In this document: one piece after another, positions 16,291-23,650 of the stretch | How positions within the stretch are numbered: position 1 is the first letter of the stretch | Layout of the letters: each line of letters begins with the position of its first letter | Assembly (NCBI GenBank): GCA_964242945.1 | Contig: CAXTCF010000004.1 | Location: 1-64,000 of the forward strand | DNA length: 64,000 nucleotides | Reading direction: 5' to 3' | DNA from: Mesorhizobium_B sp964242945 | GTDB lineage: Bacteria > Pseudomonadota > Alphaproteobacteria > Rhizobiales > Rhizobiaceae | Notes under the pieces: model-generated | Seen by the model: the letters and a program-made list of their open reading frames with translations, nothing else | What the model was told of the DNA's origin: nothing | Databases searched by the model: none | Translations under genes and position numbers: made by a program

Positions 16291-16896
16291 TTGAACGACG
16301 TGGCGCGCGAGGGAAAGATCAGCCGCAAGACCAACGAGACGGAAGTGTCCGTTTCCCTGGTCCTTGACGGCACCGGCAGGCACGCCATCGCCACCGGCGT
16401 CGGCTTCTTCGACCACATGCTGGAGCAGCTTTCCCGCCATTCGCTGATCGACATGGCGATCGAGGCCAAGGGCGACCGGCATGTGGACGATCACCACACC
16501 GTGGAGGACACGGGCATCGCCATCGGCCAGGCGATCGCGCAGGCGCTGGCCGACCGGCGCGGCATCCTGCGCTATGCATCCGTCGCTCTGCCGATGGATG
16601 AAACTCTGACTGAAGCCGCAATTGATGTTTCCGGCCGCCCCTTCCTGATCTGGAACGTCGCTTTCACGGCCGAGAAGATCGGCACGTTCGACACGGAGCT
16701 GGTGCGCGAGTTCTTCCAGGCCTTGGTGCAGAACGCGCGGGTAACGCTTCACGTGAATCACCGCACCGGCGCCAACAGCCACCACATCGCGGAGTCCTGC
16801 TTCAAGGCGGTGGCGCGGGTGCTGCGTGCGGCATGCGAGCCGGACCCGCGCCGGCCCGACGCCATCCCTTCCACCAAGGGCACTTTGGAGGGTTAA
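16291..16896 (+). CDS. hisB: Imidazoleglycerol-phosphate dehydratase
   Basis: Catalyses the sixth step of histidine synthesis (IGP to imidazole acetol phosphate), cytosolic, Mn-dependent. The 201-residue monofunctional form has the two metal-binding His clusters DDHHTVEDTG (about 66-75) and NSHHIAESCFKA near the end, plus GFFDHMLEQLSRH. I start at TTG 16291, preceded by AAAGG; a GTG nine bases on is an alternative. It opens the his run hisB-DUF2628-hisH-hisA-(two Uma2 genes)-hisF-hisE. Confidence 0.95.
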   Translation: MNDVAREGKISRKTNETEVSVSLVLDGTGRHAIATGVGFFDHMLEQLSRHSLIDMAIEAKGDRHVDDHHTVEDTGIAIGQAIAQALADRRGILRYASVALPMDETLTEAAIDVSGRPFLIWNVAFTAEKIGTFDTELVREFFQALVQNARVTLHVNHRTGANSHHIAESCFKAVARVLRAACEPDPRRPDAIPSTKGTLEG

Positions 16897-16900
16897 GCCG

Positions 16901-17362
16901 ATGGCCGTCTATGTCGCGGTCGAGCCGCCCAGCGGGGACGCGGAAAAAACCGCCTTCGTGCGCGACGGCTTCACCTTCTTCGCGTTCCTCCTGCCCGTCT
17001 TCTGGTTTCTCTGTCACCGCATGTGGATCGAGGCGGGGCTCAGCCTTGCCGTGACGCTTCTTCTGGGTTCGCTGGACGCTTTCGGCGGGCCGGCCATCCC
17101 TCTGCTGTCCCTGCTGTTCGCGGTCATCGTCGGACTGGAAGCGCCGGCCTTGCGCCTTTGGACCCTGCGCCGCCGCGGCTGGACCGAGCGCGGCGCGGTC
17201 GAAGCGGACAGCGAGGCGGATGCCGAACTCCGCTATTTCCTGGACGCGGAGGAAGTCCGCGAGGAAGAAGCTCCCACGCCCCCTGCCGTCGCAGCGCCCG
17301 CCCGCCCTGGGCGCGGCGCCGTTCCGGCATTAGGCTTTCTGGACAGCCGCGGCATTGCGTGA
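16901..17362 (+). CDS. DUF2628 family small membrane protein
   Basis: A 153-residue protein with an N-terminal cytosolic segment (VEPPSGDAEKTAFVRDGFTFFAF), three hydrophobic helices (about 24-42, 47-60, 64-80) and a charged, Pro-rich C-terminus. The start (MAVYVAVEPP) and helix pattern fit the DUF2628 proteins that sit between hisB and hisH in rhizobia. The function is unknown. It is four bases after hisB and its TGA shares bases with a possible GTG start of hisH, so it is part of the his transcript. Confidence 0.75.
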   Translation: MAVYVAVEPPSGDAEKTAFVRDGFTFFAFLLPVFWFLCHRMWIEAGLSLAVTLLLGSLDAFGGPAIPLLSLLFAVIVGLEAPALRLWTLRRRGWTERGAVEADSEADAELRYFLDAEEVREEEAPTPPAVAAPARPGRGAVPALGFLDSRGIA

Positions 17363-17370
17363 AAAATGCC

Positions 17371-18030
17371 ATGCGTGAAACCGTCGTCCTCATCGACTAC
17401 GGCTCCGGCAACCTGCGCTCCGCCACCAAGGCTTTTGAGCGTGCCGCACGCGAAGCCGGGCTCGACACGCGCATCCTGCTGACGGACAAAGCCGAGGAAG
17501 TCGCAGCCGCCGACCGCGTCGTGCTGCCGGGCGTCGGCGCCTATGCCGACTGCCGCGCCGGCCTGGATGCCGTTCCCGGCATGGTGGAAGCCCTGGAGAA
17601 GCGCGTGCGCCAAGGGGGAAAACCGTTTCTCGGCATCTGCGTCGGCATGCAGCTGATGGCGGAGCGCGGGCTGGAGAAGACGGTCACGCAGGGTCTGGGC
17701 TGGATCGGCGGCGATGTGAAGGAAATGCAGCCCGCCGACAACAGCCTGAAAATCCCGCAGGTCGGCTGGAATACGATTCACGTGAAACCGGCCGGCCATC
17801 CGCTGTTTGAAGGCATACAAACAAGCCAAAGCGGGCTGCACGCCTACTTCGTCCACTCCTATCACCTGGCAGCAACAAACCCGGAAGATGTTCTTGCACA
17901 AGCCGACTACGGCGGGCCGGTCACCGCGGCCGTTGCGCGCGACAACATGGCCGGCACGCAGTTTCACCCGGAAAAGAGCCAGACGCTGGGCTTGGCGCTG
18001 ATCGGCAACTTTTTGCGGTGGAAGCCGTGA
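17371..18030 (+). CDS. hisH: Imidazole glycerol phosphate synthase glutaminase subunit
   Basis: Glutamine amidotransferase that releases ammonia for HisF. The 219-residue protein has IDYGSGNLRS at the start, the nucleophile Cys90 in GICVGMQ and the catalytic His-x-Glu in GTQFHPEKS near residue 200. ATG 17371 gives the usual N-terminus; a GTG at 17359, overlapping the DUF2628 stop as GTGA, is an alternative four codons longer. Its TGA overlaps the hisA GTG. Confidence 0.95.
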   Translation: MRETVVLIDYGSGNLRSATKAFERAAREAGLDTRILLTDKAEEVAAADRVVLPGVGAYADCRAGLDAVPGMVEALEKRVRQGGKPFLGICVGMQLMAERGLEKTVTQGLGWIGGDVKEMQPADNSLKIPQVGWNTIHVKPAGHPLFEGIQTSQSGLHAYFVHSYHLAATNPEDVLAQADYGGPVTAAVARDNMAGTQFHPEKSQTLGLALIGNFLRWKP

Positions 18031-18764
18031 TCCTGTTTCCCGCCATCGACCTCAAGAACGGCGCCTGCGTGCGCCTGAAGCTGGGGCTCATGGACAGCGC
18101 CACCATCTACAATGCCGACCCGGCGGCACAGGCAAAAGCTTTCGAGGACCAGGGCTTCTCCCGCTTGCACGTCGTGGACCTCGACGGCGCCTTCGCAGGC
18201 GAAAGCCGCAATGGCGCGGCCGTGGAAGCGATCCTGCGCGCCGCCAAGAACCCGGTGCAGCTCGGCGGCGGCATCCGCAGCCTGGAGCAGATCGAGGCTT
18301 GGCTGGACAAAGGCGTGTCGCGCGTGATCCTCGGCACGGCCGCCGTGCGCGATCCGGATTTGGTGCGCGAAGCCTGCCGTCGCTTCCCCGAAAAGATCGC
18401 GGTAGGCATCGACGCGAAAAATGGCCGCGTCGCGGTGGAAGGCTGGGGCGAGACCTCTAACCTGGAAGCAGTCGAACTCGCCAAAAAGTTTGAGGGCGCG
18501 GGCGTTGCCGCCGTCGTCTTCACCGACATCGACCGCGACGGCGTGCTTTCCGGCATCAACTGGGAGGCGACGATCCGCCTGGCCGATGCCGTGTCCATCC
18601 CCGTCATCGCCTCCGGCGGCCTGGCCTCGCTCGCCGACATCCGCCGCATGACGCAGCCCGACGCGCAGAAGCTGGAAGGCGCGATCTCCGGCCGCGCGCT
18701 CTATGACGGACGCATCGACCCGGCGGAAGCGCTGGCGATCCTGCGCGGTGACGTTCCTGCCTGA
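18027..18764 (+). CDS. hisA: Phosphoribosylformimino-AICAR-phosphate isomerase
   Basis: A (beta/alpha)8 isomerase that converts ProFAR to PRFAR in histidine synthesis, 245 residues. The catalytic aspartates sit in FPAIDLKNG (about residue 7) and FTDIDRDGVLSG (about 168-180 region); phosphate-binding QLGGGIRS and IASGGLAS loops are clear. The start is GTG 18027, overlapping the hisH stop as GTGA; a GTG three codons earlier is possible. In relatives hisF follows immediately; here 1.2 kb of Uma2-type genes intervene. Confidence 0.95.
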   Translation: MILFPAIDLKNGACVRLKLGLMDSATIYNADPAAQAKAFEDQGFSRLHVVDLDGAFAGESRNGAAVEAILRAAKNPVQLGGGIRSLEQIEAWLDKGVSRVILGTAAVRDPDLVREACRRFPEKIAVGIDAKNGRVAVEGWGETSNLEAVELAKKFEGAGVAAVVFTDIDRDGVLSGINWEATIRLADAVSIPVIASGGLASLADIRRMTQPDAQKLEGAISGRALYDGRIDPAEALAILRGDVPA

Positions 18765-18776
18765 CCCGTGCTAAGC

Positions 18777-18913
18777 TGTCAGGCATGAACATCCAGGCGA
18801 AATACCCAACCACACCGGATGAATTCCTGCGCTGGAACGAAGGGCGCGAGGGCAAGCGCGAGTTCGTCAACGGGCGGGTGGTTGAAATGATGATCAACGT
18901 GACGCGCAACCAC
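18777..18913 (+). repeat. Direct repeat, upstream copy (5' end of first Uma2 gene)
   Basis: About 137 bp covering the leader and first 43 codons of the first Uma2 gene are repeated at 19412-19548 with roughly 85-90% identity by eye. Downstream the two genes diverge sharply. This points to duplication followed by divergence or recombination. Confidence 0.75.
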
Positions 18914-19351
18914 GTCGAGATCGCCGGCAACCTCTACTTCGCGCTGCGGCGCCAACTCGACCCAAGGCGGTTCAGCATCGGCGCCGCTGATTTCGCTATC
19001 AGAAGCCCGAACGGGATCAGGTATCCTGATGTCTTTGTCGATCGCAAGCAGCCGGAAGGGCGCGGCGGCGACTTGGCAGCCGTCGAGCCCGTCCTGCTGG
19101 CCGAGGTCCTGTCGCCTTCCTCGTTCGCACGCGACTTCGTGGATAAAGCCGAAGAGTATCGAAGCATAGGCAGCCTGCTCTTCTACCTCATCCTGTCCCA
19201 CCAGGAGCGGCGCGCATGGCTTTTCAGCCGTGAGGAAGGCCGGTGGACCGAGCAGCGGGAATTTGTCGAAGACGAAATCATCAACCTGTCCGACCTCCGG
19301 GTCGAACTTCCTCTCGCCGAAATCTACGAAGGCGTCGATCTCTCCCGTTGA
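18785..19351 (+). CDS. Uma2 family (DUF820) putative restriction-endonuclease-like protein, copy A
   Basis: A 188-residue protein with the PD-(D/E)xK nuclease fold core of the Uma2 family: GIRYPDVFVDRK (Asp of the PD motif near 78), LLAEVLSPSS (Glu-x-Leu, near 107) and the KAEEYRSIGSLLFYLIL helix-strand that holds the active-site Lys. All motif residues look intact. The biological role of Uma2 proteins is unknown; they are very common in cyanobacteria. It starts 20 bases after hisA, is read with the his genes and shares its 5' end with copy B. It is not known as a component of histidine synthesis. Confidence 0.8.
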   Translation: MNIQAKYPTTPDEFLRWNEGREGKREFVNGRVVEMMINVTRNHVEIAGNLYFALRRQLDPRRFSIGAADFAIRSPNGIRYPDVFVDRKQPEGRGGDLAAVEPVLLAEVLSPSSFARDFVDKAEEYRSIGSLLFYLILSHQERRAWLFSREEGRWTEQREFVEDEIINLSDLRVELPLAEIYEGVDLSR

Positions 19352-19411
19352 TATGCGCACGCAAGGGACTTGCCGCACGAAGCACGAGCCTCGAATTGGG
19401 CCACGATAGGC

Positions 19412-19548
19412 TATCAGGCATGAACATCCAGGCGAAATACCCGACCACACCGGACGAATTTCTGCGTTGGAACGAGGGGCGCGAGGGCAAGCGCGAATTC
19501 GTTGATGGGCAGGTGGTCGAGATGATGATCAACACGACGCGCAACCAT
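19412..19548 (+). repeat. Direct repeat, downstream copy (5' end of second Uma2 gene)
   Basis: Second copy of the 137-bp unit described at 18777. The bases immediately before both ATGs (TCAGGC) are also the same, so the translation start region was duplicated with the gene. Confidence 0.75.
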
Positions 19549-19983
19549 TGGCGCGTGATGAACAGACTCACCTTCCAGCTCATCGACCAGCTTGGTCTGG
19601 AGCGGTACGACATCGGTTCTTCGGATTTCGGGGTTAGAACCGGCGACGGCATCCGCTTTCCCGACGTGCTCGTGGAAAACCGCACGGAGGAAGGCAAGTC
19701 GTTGGCATCCAAGGGGCCCCTGCTTATCGCGGAAGTGCTTTCGGCCTCAACGAAGGCGCAGGATTTCGGAGCGAAAGCGAAAGACTATCTCGCCCTGCCA
19801 ACGCTCCGGCATTACCTCGTGCTCGCCCAGGATGAGGTGCGGGTATGGCTCTGGTCACGTTCGCCTGATGGAACATGGATCGGTCCTGAGATGACCGCAG
19901 ATGGTGAAGCAACGATCCTACTCACAGGGTTCGACGCTGAAATTGCGATCTCTCCACTATACACCGGCGTGAACCTCTCGTGA
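19420..19983 (+). CDS. Uma2 family (DUF820) putative restriction-endonuclease-like protein, copy B
   Basis: A 187-residue paralogue of copy A. The first 43 residues are nearly the same (NIQAKYPTTPDEFLRWNEGR), then the two differ in most positions while keeping the fold motifs GIRFPDVLVENR, LLIAEVLSAS and KAKDYLALPTLRHYLVL. The catalytic Asp, Glu and Lys positions appear intact. Its TGA overlaps the GTG of hisF (GTGA), so translation of hisF may depend on translation of this gene. A 68-bp gap separates it from copy A. Function unknown. Confidence 0.8.
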   Translation: MNIQAKYPTTPDEFLRWNEGREGKREFVDGQVVEMMINTTRNHWRVMNRLTFQLIDQLGLERYDIGSSDFGVRTGDGIRFPDVLVENRTEEGKSLASKGPLLIAEVLSASTKAQDFGAKAKDYLALPTLRHYLVLAQDEVRVWLWSRSPDGTWIGPEMTADGEATILLTGFDAEIAISPLYTGVNLS

Positions 19984-20768
19984 CCCTCAAAGCCCGCGTC
20001 ATTCCTTGTCTGGACGTGAAAGACGGCCGCGTCGTCAAGGGCATCAACTTCGTTGGCCTGATCGACGCCGGCGACCCCGTGGAAGCCGCAGCCGCCTATG
20101 ACGCCGCGGGTGCGGACGAGCTTTGCTTTCTCGACATCACGGCGTCCAGCGACAACCGCGAGACGATCTTCGACGTCGTGGCCCGCACCGCCGAAAAATG
20201 CTTCATGCCGCTCACCGTCGGCGGCGGCGTGCGCAAGCTCGCCGACATCCGCCGGCTGCTGCTGGCCGGCGCCGACAAGGTGTCGATCAACACCGCGGCC
20301 GTAAAGGACCCGGATTTCGTCTCCGCCGCGGCGGACAAGTTCGGCAACCAATGCATCGTCGTGGCGATCGACGCCAAGAAGGTGTCGGGAGAGGGCGAGG
20401 CGCCGCGCTGGGAAATCTTCACCCATGGCGGGCGCGAGCGGACCGGCATCGACGCGGTGGCGTTTGCGCAAGAGATGGCCGAGCGGGGTGCGGGAGAAAT
20501 CCTGCTGACCTCCATGGACCGCGACGGCACCAAGGCCGGCTACGACATCGCGCTCACGCGCGCGGTCGCGGATGCCGTGCGCTGCCCGGTGATCGCGTCA
20601 GGCGGCGTCGGCACGCTGGATCACCTGGTGGAAGGCGTGCGCGACGGCGGCGCTTGCGCCGTGCTCGCCGCTTCGATCTTCCACTTCGGCACCTATTCGG
20701 TGCGCCAGGCCAAGGCGCACATGGCCAAGGCCGGACTGCCGATGCGGCTCGACCCCGCCGACCTTTGA
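19980..20768 (+). CDS. hisF: Imidazole glycerol phosphate synthase cyclase subunit
   Basis: Uses ammonia from HisH to turn PRFAR into imidazole glycerol phosphate and AICAR. The 262-residue (beta/alpha)8 barrel has catalytic Asp11 in PCLDVKDGRVVKG and Asp in LLTSMDRDGTKAGYD, plus GGGVRK and IASGGVG phosphate loops. Start GTG 19980 overlaps the stop of the second Uma2 gene. hisE follows after 16 bases. Confidence 0.97.
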   Translation: MTLKARVIPCLDVKDGRVVKGINFVGLIDAGDPVEAAAAYDAAGADELCFLDITASSDNRETIFDVVARTAEKCFMPLTVGGGVRKLADIRRLLLAGADKVSINTAAVKDPDFVSAAADKFGNQCIVVAIDAKKVSGEGEAPRWEIFTHGGRERTGIDAVAFAQEMAERGAGEILLTSMDRDGTKAGYDIALTRAVADAVRCPVIASGGVGTLDHLVEGVRDGGACAVLAASIFHFGTYSVRQAKAHMAKAGLPMRLDPADL

Positions 20769-20784
20769 TCCCGCGAGTCCAGGC

Positions 20785-21102
20785 GTGACCAGCTTTTCCC
20801 TGTCCGATCTTGAAGCCATCGTGCGTGCGCGGGCGGCAGCCGATCCGGAAAAATCCTGGACCGCCAAGCTCGTTTCGGCCGGCATCGAGAAGGCGGCCAA
20901 GAAGCTCGGCGAGGAAGCGACCGAAACCGTGATCGCGGCGGTAGCGCAGGACAAGGCCGCGCTGGTGAACGAAAGCGCCGACCTGCTTTACCACTGGCTG
21001 GTGGTGCTCCACCTCCGCGGCGTCGCCCTGGACGACGTCATGACTGAGCTGGAGCGGCGCACGGGCCAGTCGGGGCTTGCCGAAAAAGCCGGCAGAGGCT
21101 AG
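20785..21102 (+). CDS. hisE: Phosphoribosyl-ATP pyrophosphohydrolase
   Basis: The second enzyme of histidine synthesis, 105 residues, monofunctional. The MazG-like core KSWTAKLVSAGIEKAAKKLGEEATETVIAA and NESADLLYHWLVVL carry the Glu/Asp metal ligands. Start GTG 20785. It closes the his run; coaA follows after 37 bases and is probably co-transcribed, an order seen in other rhizobia. hisI, hisG, hisD and hisC are not in the window. Confidence 0.95.
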   Translation: MTSFSLSDLEAIVRARAAADPEKSWTAKLVSAGIEKAAKKLGEEATETVIAAVAQDKAALVNESADLLYHWLVVLHLRGVALDDVMTELERRTGQSGLAEKAGRG

Positions 21103-21139
21103 CGCAGAAATCACCACGCGGGGTGGGAACTGCTGAAGA

Positions 21140-22126
21140 ATGAGCCAAGTCGCGCCTGAGTTTGTTGCGCCGGAGCCGGTTCCAGCCGAGCGCTACTCGC
21201 CCTACCGTTTCTTTTCCACCGAGGCCTGGGCGAAATTCCGCGCCGACACGCCGCTGACGCTTTCCGAAGCGGAGGTGCGCCGCCTCGCTTCGCTGAACGA
21301 CCCGATCGACGGCGAAGAAGTCCGCCGCATCTACCTTTCGCTGTCGCGGCTGCTTTCCGCCCATGTGGAATCGAGCCAGCTTCTGTTCCGCCAGCGCCAG
21401 AAATTCTTCCAGGCGGAGAACGCGGTGAAGACACCCTTCATCATCGGCATGGCGGGCTCGGTGGCGGTCGGAAAATCCACCACCGCGCGCGTGCTGAAGG
21501 AACTGCTGGCCCGCTGGCCGTCGAGCCCGAAGGTCGATCTCATCACCACCGACGGCTTCCTCCACACCAACGAAACCCTGCTCCGCGAAGACCTGATGGA
21601 GCGCAAGGGATTCCCTGAGTCCTACGATGTCGGCGCGCTCCTGCGCTTCCTTTCCGCGATCAAGTCGGGCCAGCCGCATGTGCGGGCGCCCGTCTATTCC
21701 CACCTGACCTATGACGTGATGCCGGGAAAGTTCGTCACCATAGACCGGCCGGACATCCTGATCTTCGAGGGGCTCAACGTGCTCCAGCCGCGCGACCTGC
21801 CGGAGGACGGCAACTTCGTGCCCTTCGTGTCCGACTTCTTCGACTTCTCCATCTATATCGACGCGGACGAGCGATTGCTTCGCCAGTGGTATGTCGAGCG
21901 CTTCATGCGCCTGCGCGAAACCGCTTTCCAGGACGAGAAGAGCTTCTTCCACCGCTTCGCCGTCCTGTCGGACGAGGCGGCGCTGGCGCTGGCGACGAGC
22001 ATCTGGGAAACCATCAACCTGAAGAACCTGCGCGAGAACATCCTGCCCACCCGCCCGCGCGCCGACCTCATCCTGCGCAAGGGCGAAGGCCACCACGTAA
22101 CGGAAGTGGCGCTGCGCAAGCTCTGA
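21140..22126 (+). CDS. coaA: Type I pantothenate kinase
   Basis: Phosphorylates pantothenate in the first and regulated step of CoA synthesis. The 328-residue protein has the P-loop GMAGSVAVGKST at 103-114, then TTDGFLHTNETL and SHLTYDVMPG, all typical of CoaA. The end of the gene is eight bases from the convergent arfB stop. Together with coaE at 3693 this gives two of the CoA pathway genes in one window. Confidence 0.97.
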   Translation: MSQVAPEFVAPEPVPAERYSPYRFFSTEAWAKFRADTPLTLSEAEVRRLASLNDPIDGEEVRRIYLSLSRLLSAHVESSQLLFRQRQKFFQAENAVKTPFIIGMAGSVAVGKSTTARVLKELLARWPSSPKVDLITTDGFLHTNETLLREDLMERKGFPESYDVGALLRFLSAIKSGQPHVRAPVYSHLTYDVMPGKFVTIDRPDILIFEGLNVLQPRDLPEDGNFVPFVSDFFDFSIYIDADERLLRQWYVERFMRLRETAFQDEKSFFHRFAVLSDEAALALATSIWETINLKNLRENILPTRPRADLILRKGEGHHVTEVALRKL

Positions 22127-22134
22127 TCTGTTTT

Positions 22135-22617
22135 TCAATCCCCTTCCACCCGGCCCCGCAGCTTCTTGACGGTGCCGCGCCCTGCCTTGCCCTTCAGGCG
22201 CTTTTCCACCGAGCTTTTCGACGGCCTGGTCGGACGCCGCGGCTTGGGCGGCGGTTCGGCGGCGCGGGTGAGCAGGCCCAAGAGCCTTTCCCGTGCGTCG
22301 GCCCGGTTGCGCTCCTGGGTGCGGAAGCGGTTCGCCTCGATGACGATTTCGCCGTCCTTGGTGGCGCGGCTGCCGGCAAGTGCAAGCAGGCGCCGGCGCA
22401 CGTAATCGGACAAGCCGGATGCTGCGGCAGCATTGAAGCGCAGCTGCACGGCGGTCGCCACCTTGTTGACGTTCTGCCCGCCGGGCCCGGAGGCGCGGAT
22501 GAAGCTCTCGCTGATCTCATCGGGATGAATGACCGCGCCCGCGCCGGCGGAAAGCGTTCCATCTCGATCGGAAGAGGCGGTAATCGGCATCGCGGAACCC
22601 AAAGCTTTGTTTGCCAT
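22135..22617 (-). CDS. arfB: ArfB-type peptidyl-tRNA hydrolase (ribosome rescue factor)
   Basis: A 160-residue class-I-release-factor-like protein that frees ribosomes stalled without a stop codon. The catalytic GGQ lies in SGPGGQNVNK, and the tail from about residue 125 is rich in Lys/Arg (KRLKGKAGRGTVKKLRGR), as needed to enter the empty mRNA channel. It lacks the codon-recognition domains of RF1/RF2. The first ATG (22617) is used; a second at residue 10 is equally possible since neither has a clear Shine-Dalgarno sequence. Confidence 0.9.
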   Translation of the reverse strand: MANKALGSAMPITASSDRDGTLSAGAGAVIHPDEISESFIRASGPGGQNVNKVATAVQLRFNAAAASGLSDYVRRRLLALAGSRATKDGEIVIEANRFRTQERNRADARERLLGLLTRAAEPPPKPRRPTRPSKSSVEKRLKGKAGRGTVKKLRGRVEGD

Positions 22618-22673
22618 CGGCGTCTGATGGGTTATAGCGCGGGGTTCAAACGAAACCGGGTGAACCCGAAGCT

Positions 22674-22732
22674 AGAGCATGTCGCCCGAAACCGCGCAGC
22701 GGTTTTGGGCGAGAGACATGCGAAAAGACAAG
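22674..22732. repeat. REP-like palindromic hairpin repeat upstream of chvI
   Basis: GAGCATGTCGCCCGAAACCG and its near-inverted partner CGGTTTTGGGCGAGAGACATGC form an imperfect hairpin of more than 20 bp (the partner is quoted in part as GGTTTTGGGCGAGAGACATG). This pattern belongs to a repeat family very common in rhizobial intergenic regions. It lies about 170 bp ahead of chvI, between arfB and chvI starts. The rest of the 22618-22901 gap must contain the chvI promoter; I see no certain boxes. Confidence 0.65.
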
Positions 22733-22901
22733 AAGCTGACGCGCGTTGCTTGAGGCCGGAAGGCTGCAACACGCTTCAGGTAAGCAGAACCACGGCCCAG
22801 ACCGGCACACAGGCCTCGAAGTCCTATGCCACACTTTATGCCCGATTTGTCCTTCAGAAGCCGGCCGCTTCGATGGACTGAACGGGAAAGAAGGGTCGAT
22901 C

Positions 22902-23639
22902 ATGAGGGAGCCGCTCGACATGGCAACGGTCGCGCTTGTAGATGACGATCGCAACATCCTGACCTCGGTTTCGATCGCGCTGGAATCCGAAGGCTACCGC
23001 GTGGAAACCTACACCGACGGCGCCTCCGCGCTGGAAGGCTTGTCCACCCGGCCGCCGAACCTCGCCATCCTCGACATCAAGATGCCGCGCATGGACGGCA
23101 TGGAGCTTTTGCGCCGGCTGCGCCAGAAGACCGACCTGCCCGTCATCTTCCTGACCTCCAAGGACGACGAGATCGACGAACTGTTCGGCCTCAAGATGGG
23201 CGCCGACGACTTCATCCGCAAACCTTTCTCGCAGCGCCTGCTGGTGGAGCGCGTCAAGGCGGTGCTGCGCCGCGCCGGCGCCCGCGAAGCCGCGGCCGCC
23301 GCGCCGAATGCCAAGGGGACGCCGGAAAAGCCGGCGCGCAGCCTGGAGCGCGGGCAGCTGGTGATGGACCAGGAGCGCCACACCTGCACCTGGAAGGGCG
23401 AGGCGGTGACGCTCACCGTCACCGAGTTCCTGATCCTTCACAGCCTCGCCCAGAGGCCCGGCGTGGTGAAGAGCCGCGACGCGCTGATGGACTCGGCTTA
23501 CGACGAGCAGGTCTATGTCGATGACCGCACCATCGACAGCCACATCAAGCGGCTGCGGAAAAAGTTCAAGGCGGTGGACGACGACTTCGAGATGATCGAG
23601 ACGCTCTACGGCGTGGGCTACCGCTTCAAGGAAGCCTGA
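22902..23639 (+). CDS. chvI: Two-component response regulator ChvI
   Basis: OmpR-family regulator of the ChvG/ChvI system that controls envelope, exopolysaccharide and acid/host-adaptation genes in rhizobia, Agrobacterium and Brucella. The receiver domain has VDDDRN, phospho-acceptor Asp58 (LDIKMPRMDGM), FLTSKDDE and FIRKPFS; a linker rich in Ala joins it to the winged-helix DNA-binding domain (YVDDRTIDSHIKRLRKKF). The 245-residue form starts at ATG 22902 with AAGAAGG upstream; ATG 22920 would give the shorter N-terminus seen in some relatives. chvG follows after 11 bases. Confidence 0.95.
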   Translation: MREPLDMATVALVDDDRNILTSVSIALESEGYRVETYTDGASALEGLSTRPPNLAILDIKMPRMDGMELLRRLRQKTDLPVIFLTSKDDEIDELFGLKMGADDFIRKPFSQRLLVERVKAVLRRAGAREAAAAAPNAKGTPEKPARSLERGQLVMDQERHTCTWKGEAVTLTVTEFLILHSLAQRPGVVKSRDALMDSAYDEQVYVDDRTIDSHIKRLRKKFKAVDDDFEMIETLYGVGYRFKEA

Positions 23640-23650
23640 GGCCAGCCGCG

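Noticed and set aside
18785..19983. Uma2 pair as a toxin-antitoxin system
   Set aside because: Both products are full paralogues of one nuclease-like family with the same motifs; neither looks like an antitoxin.
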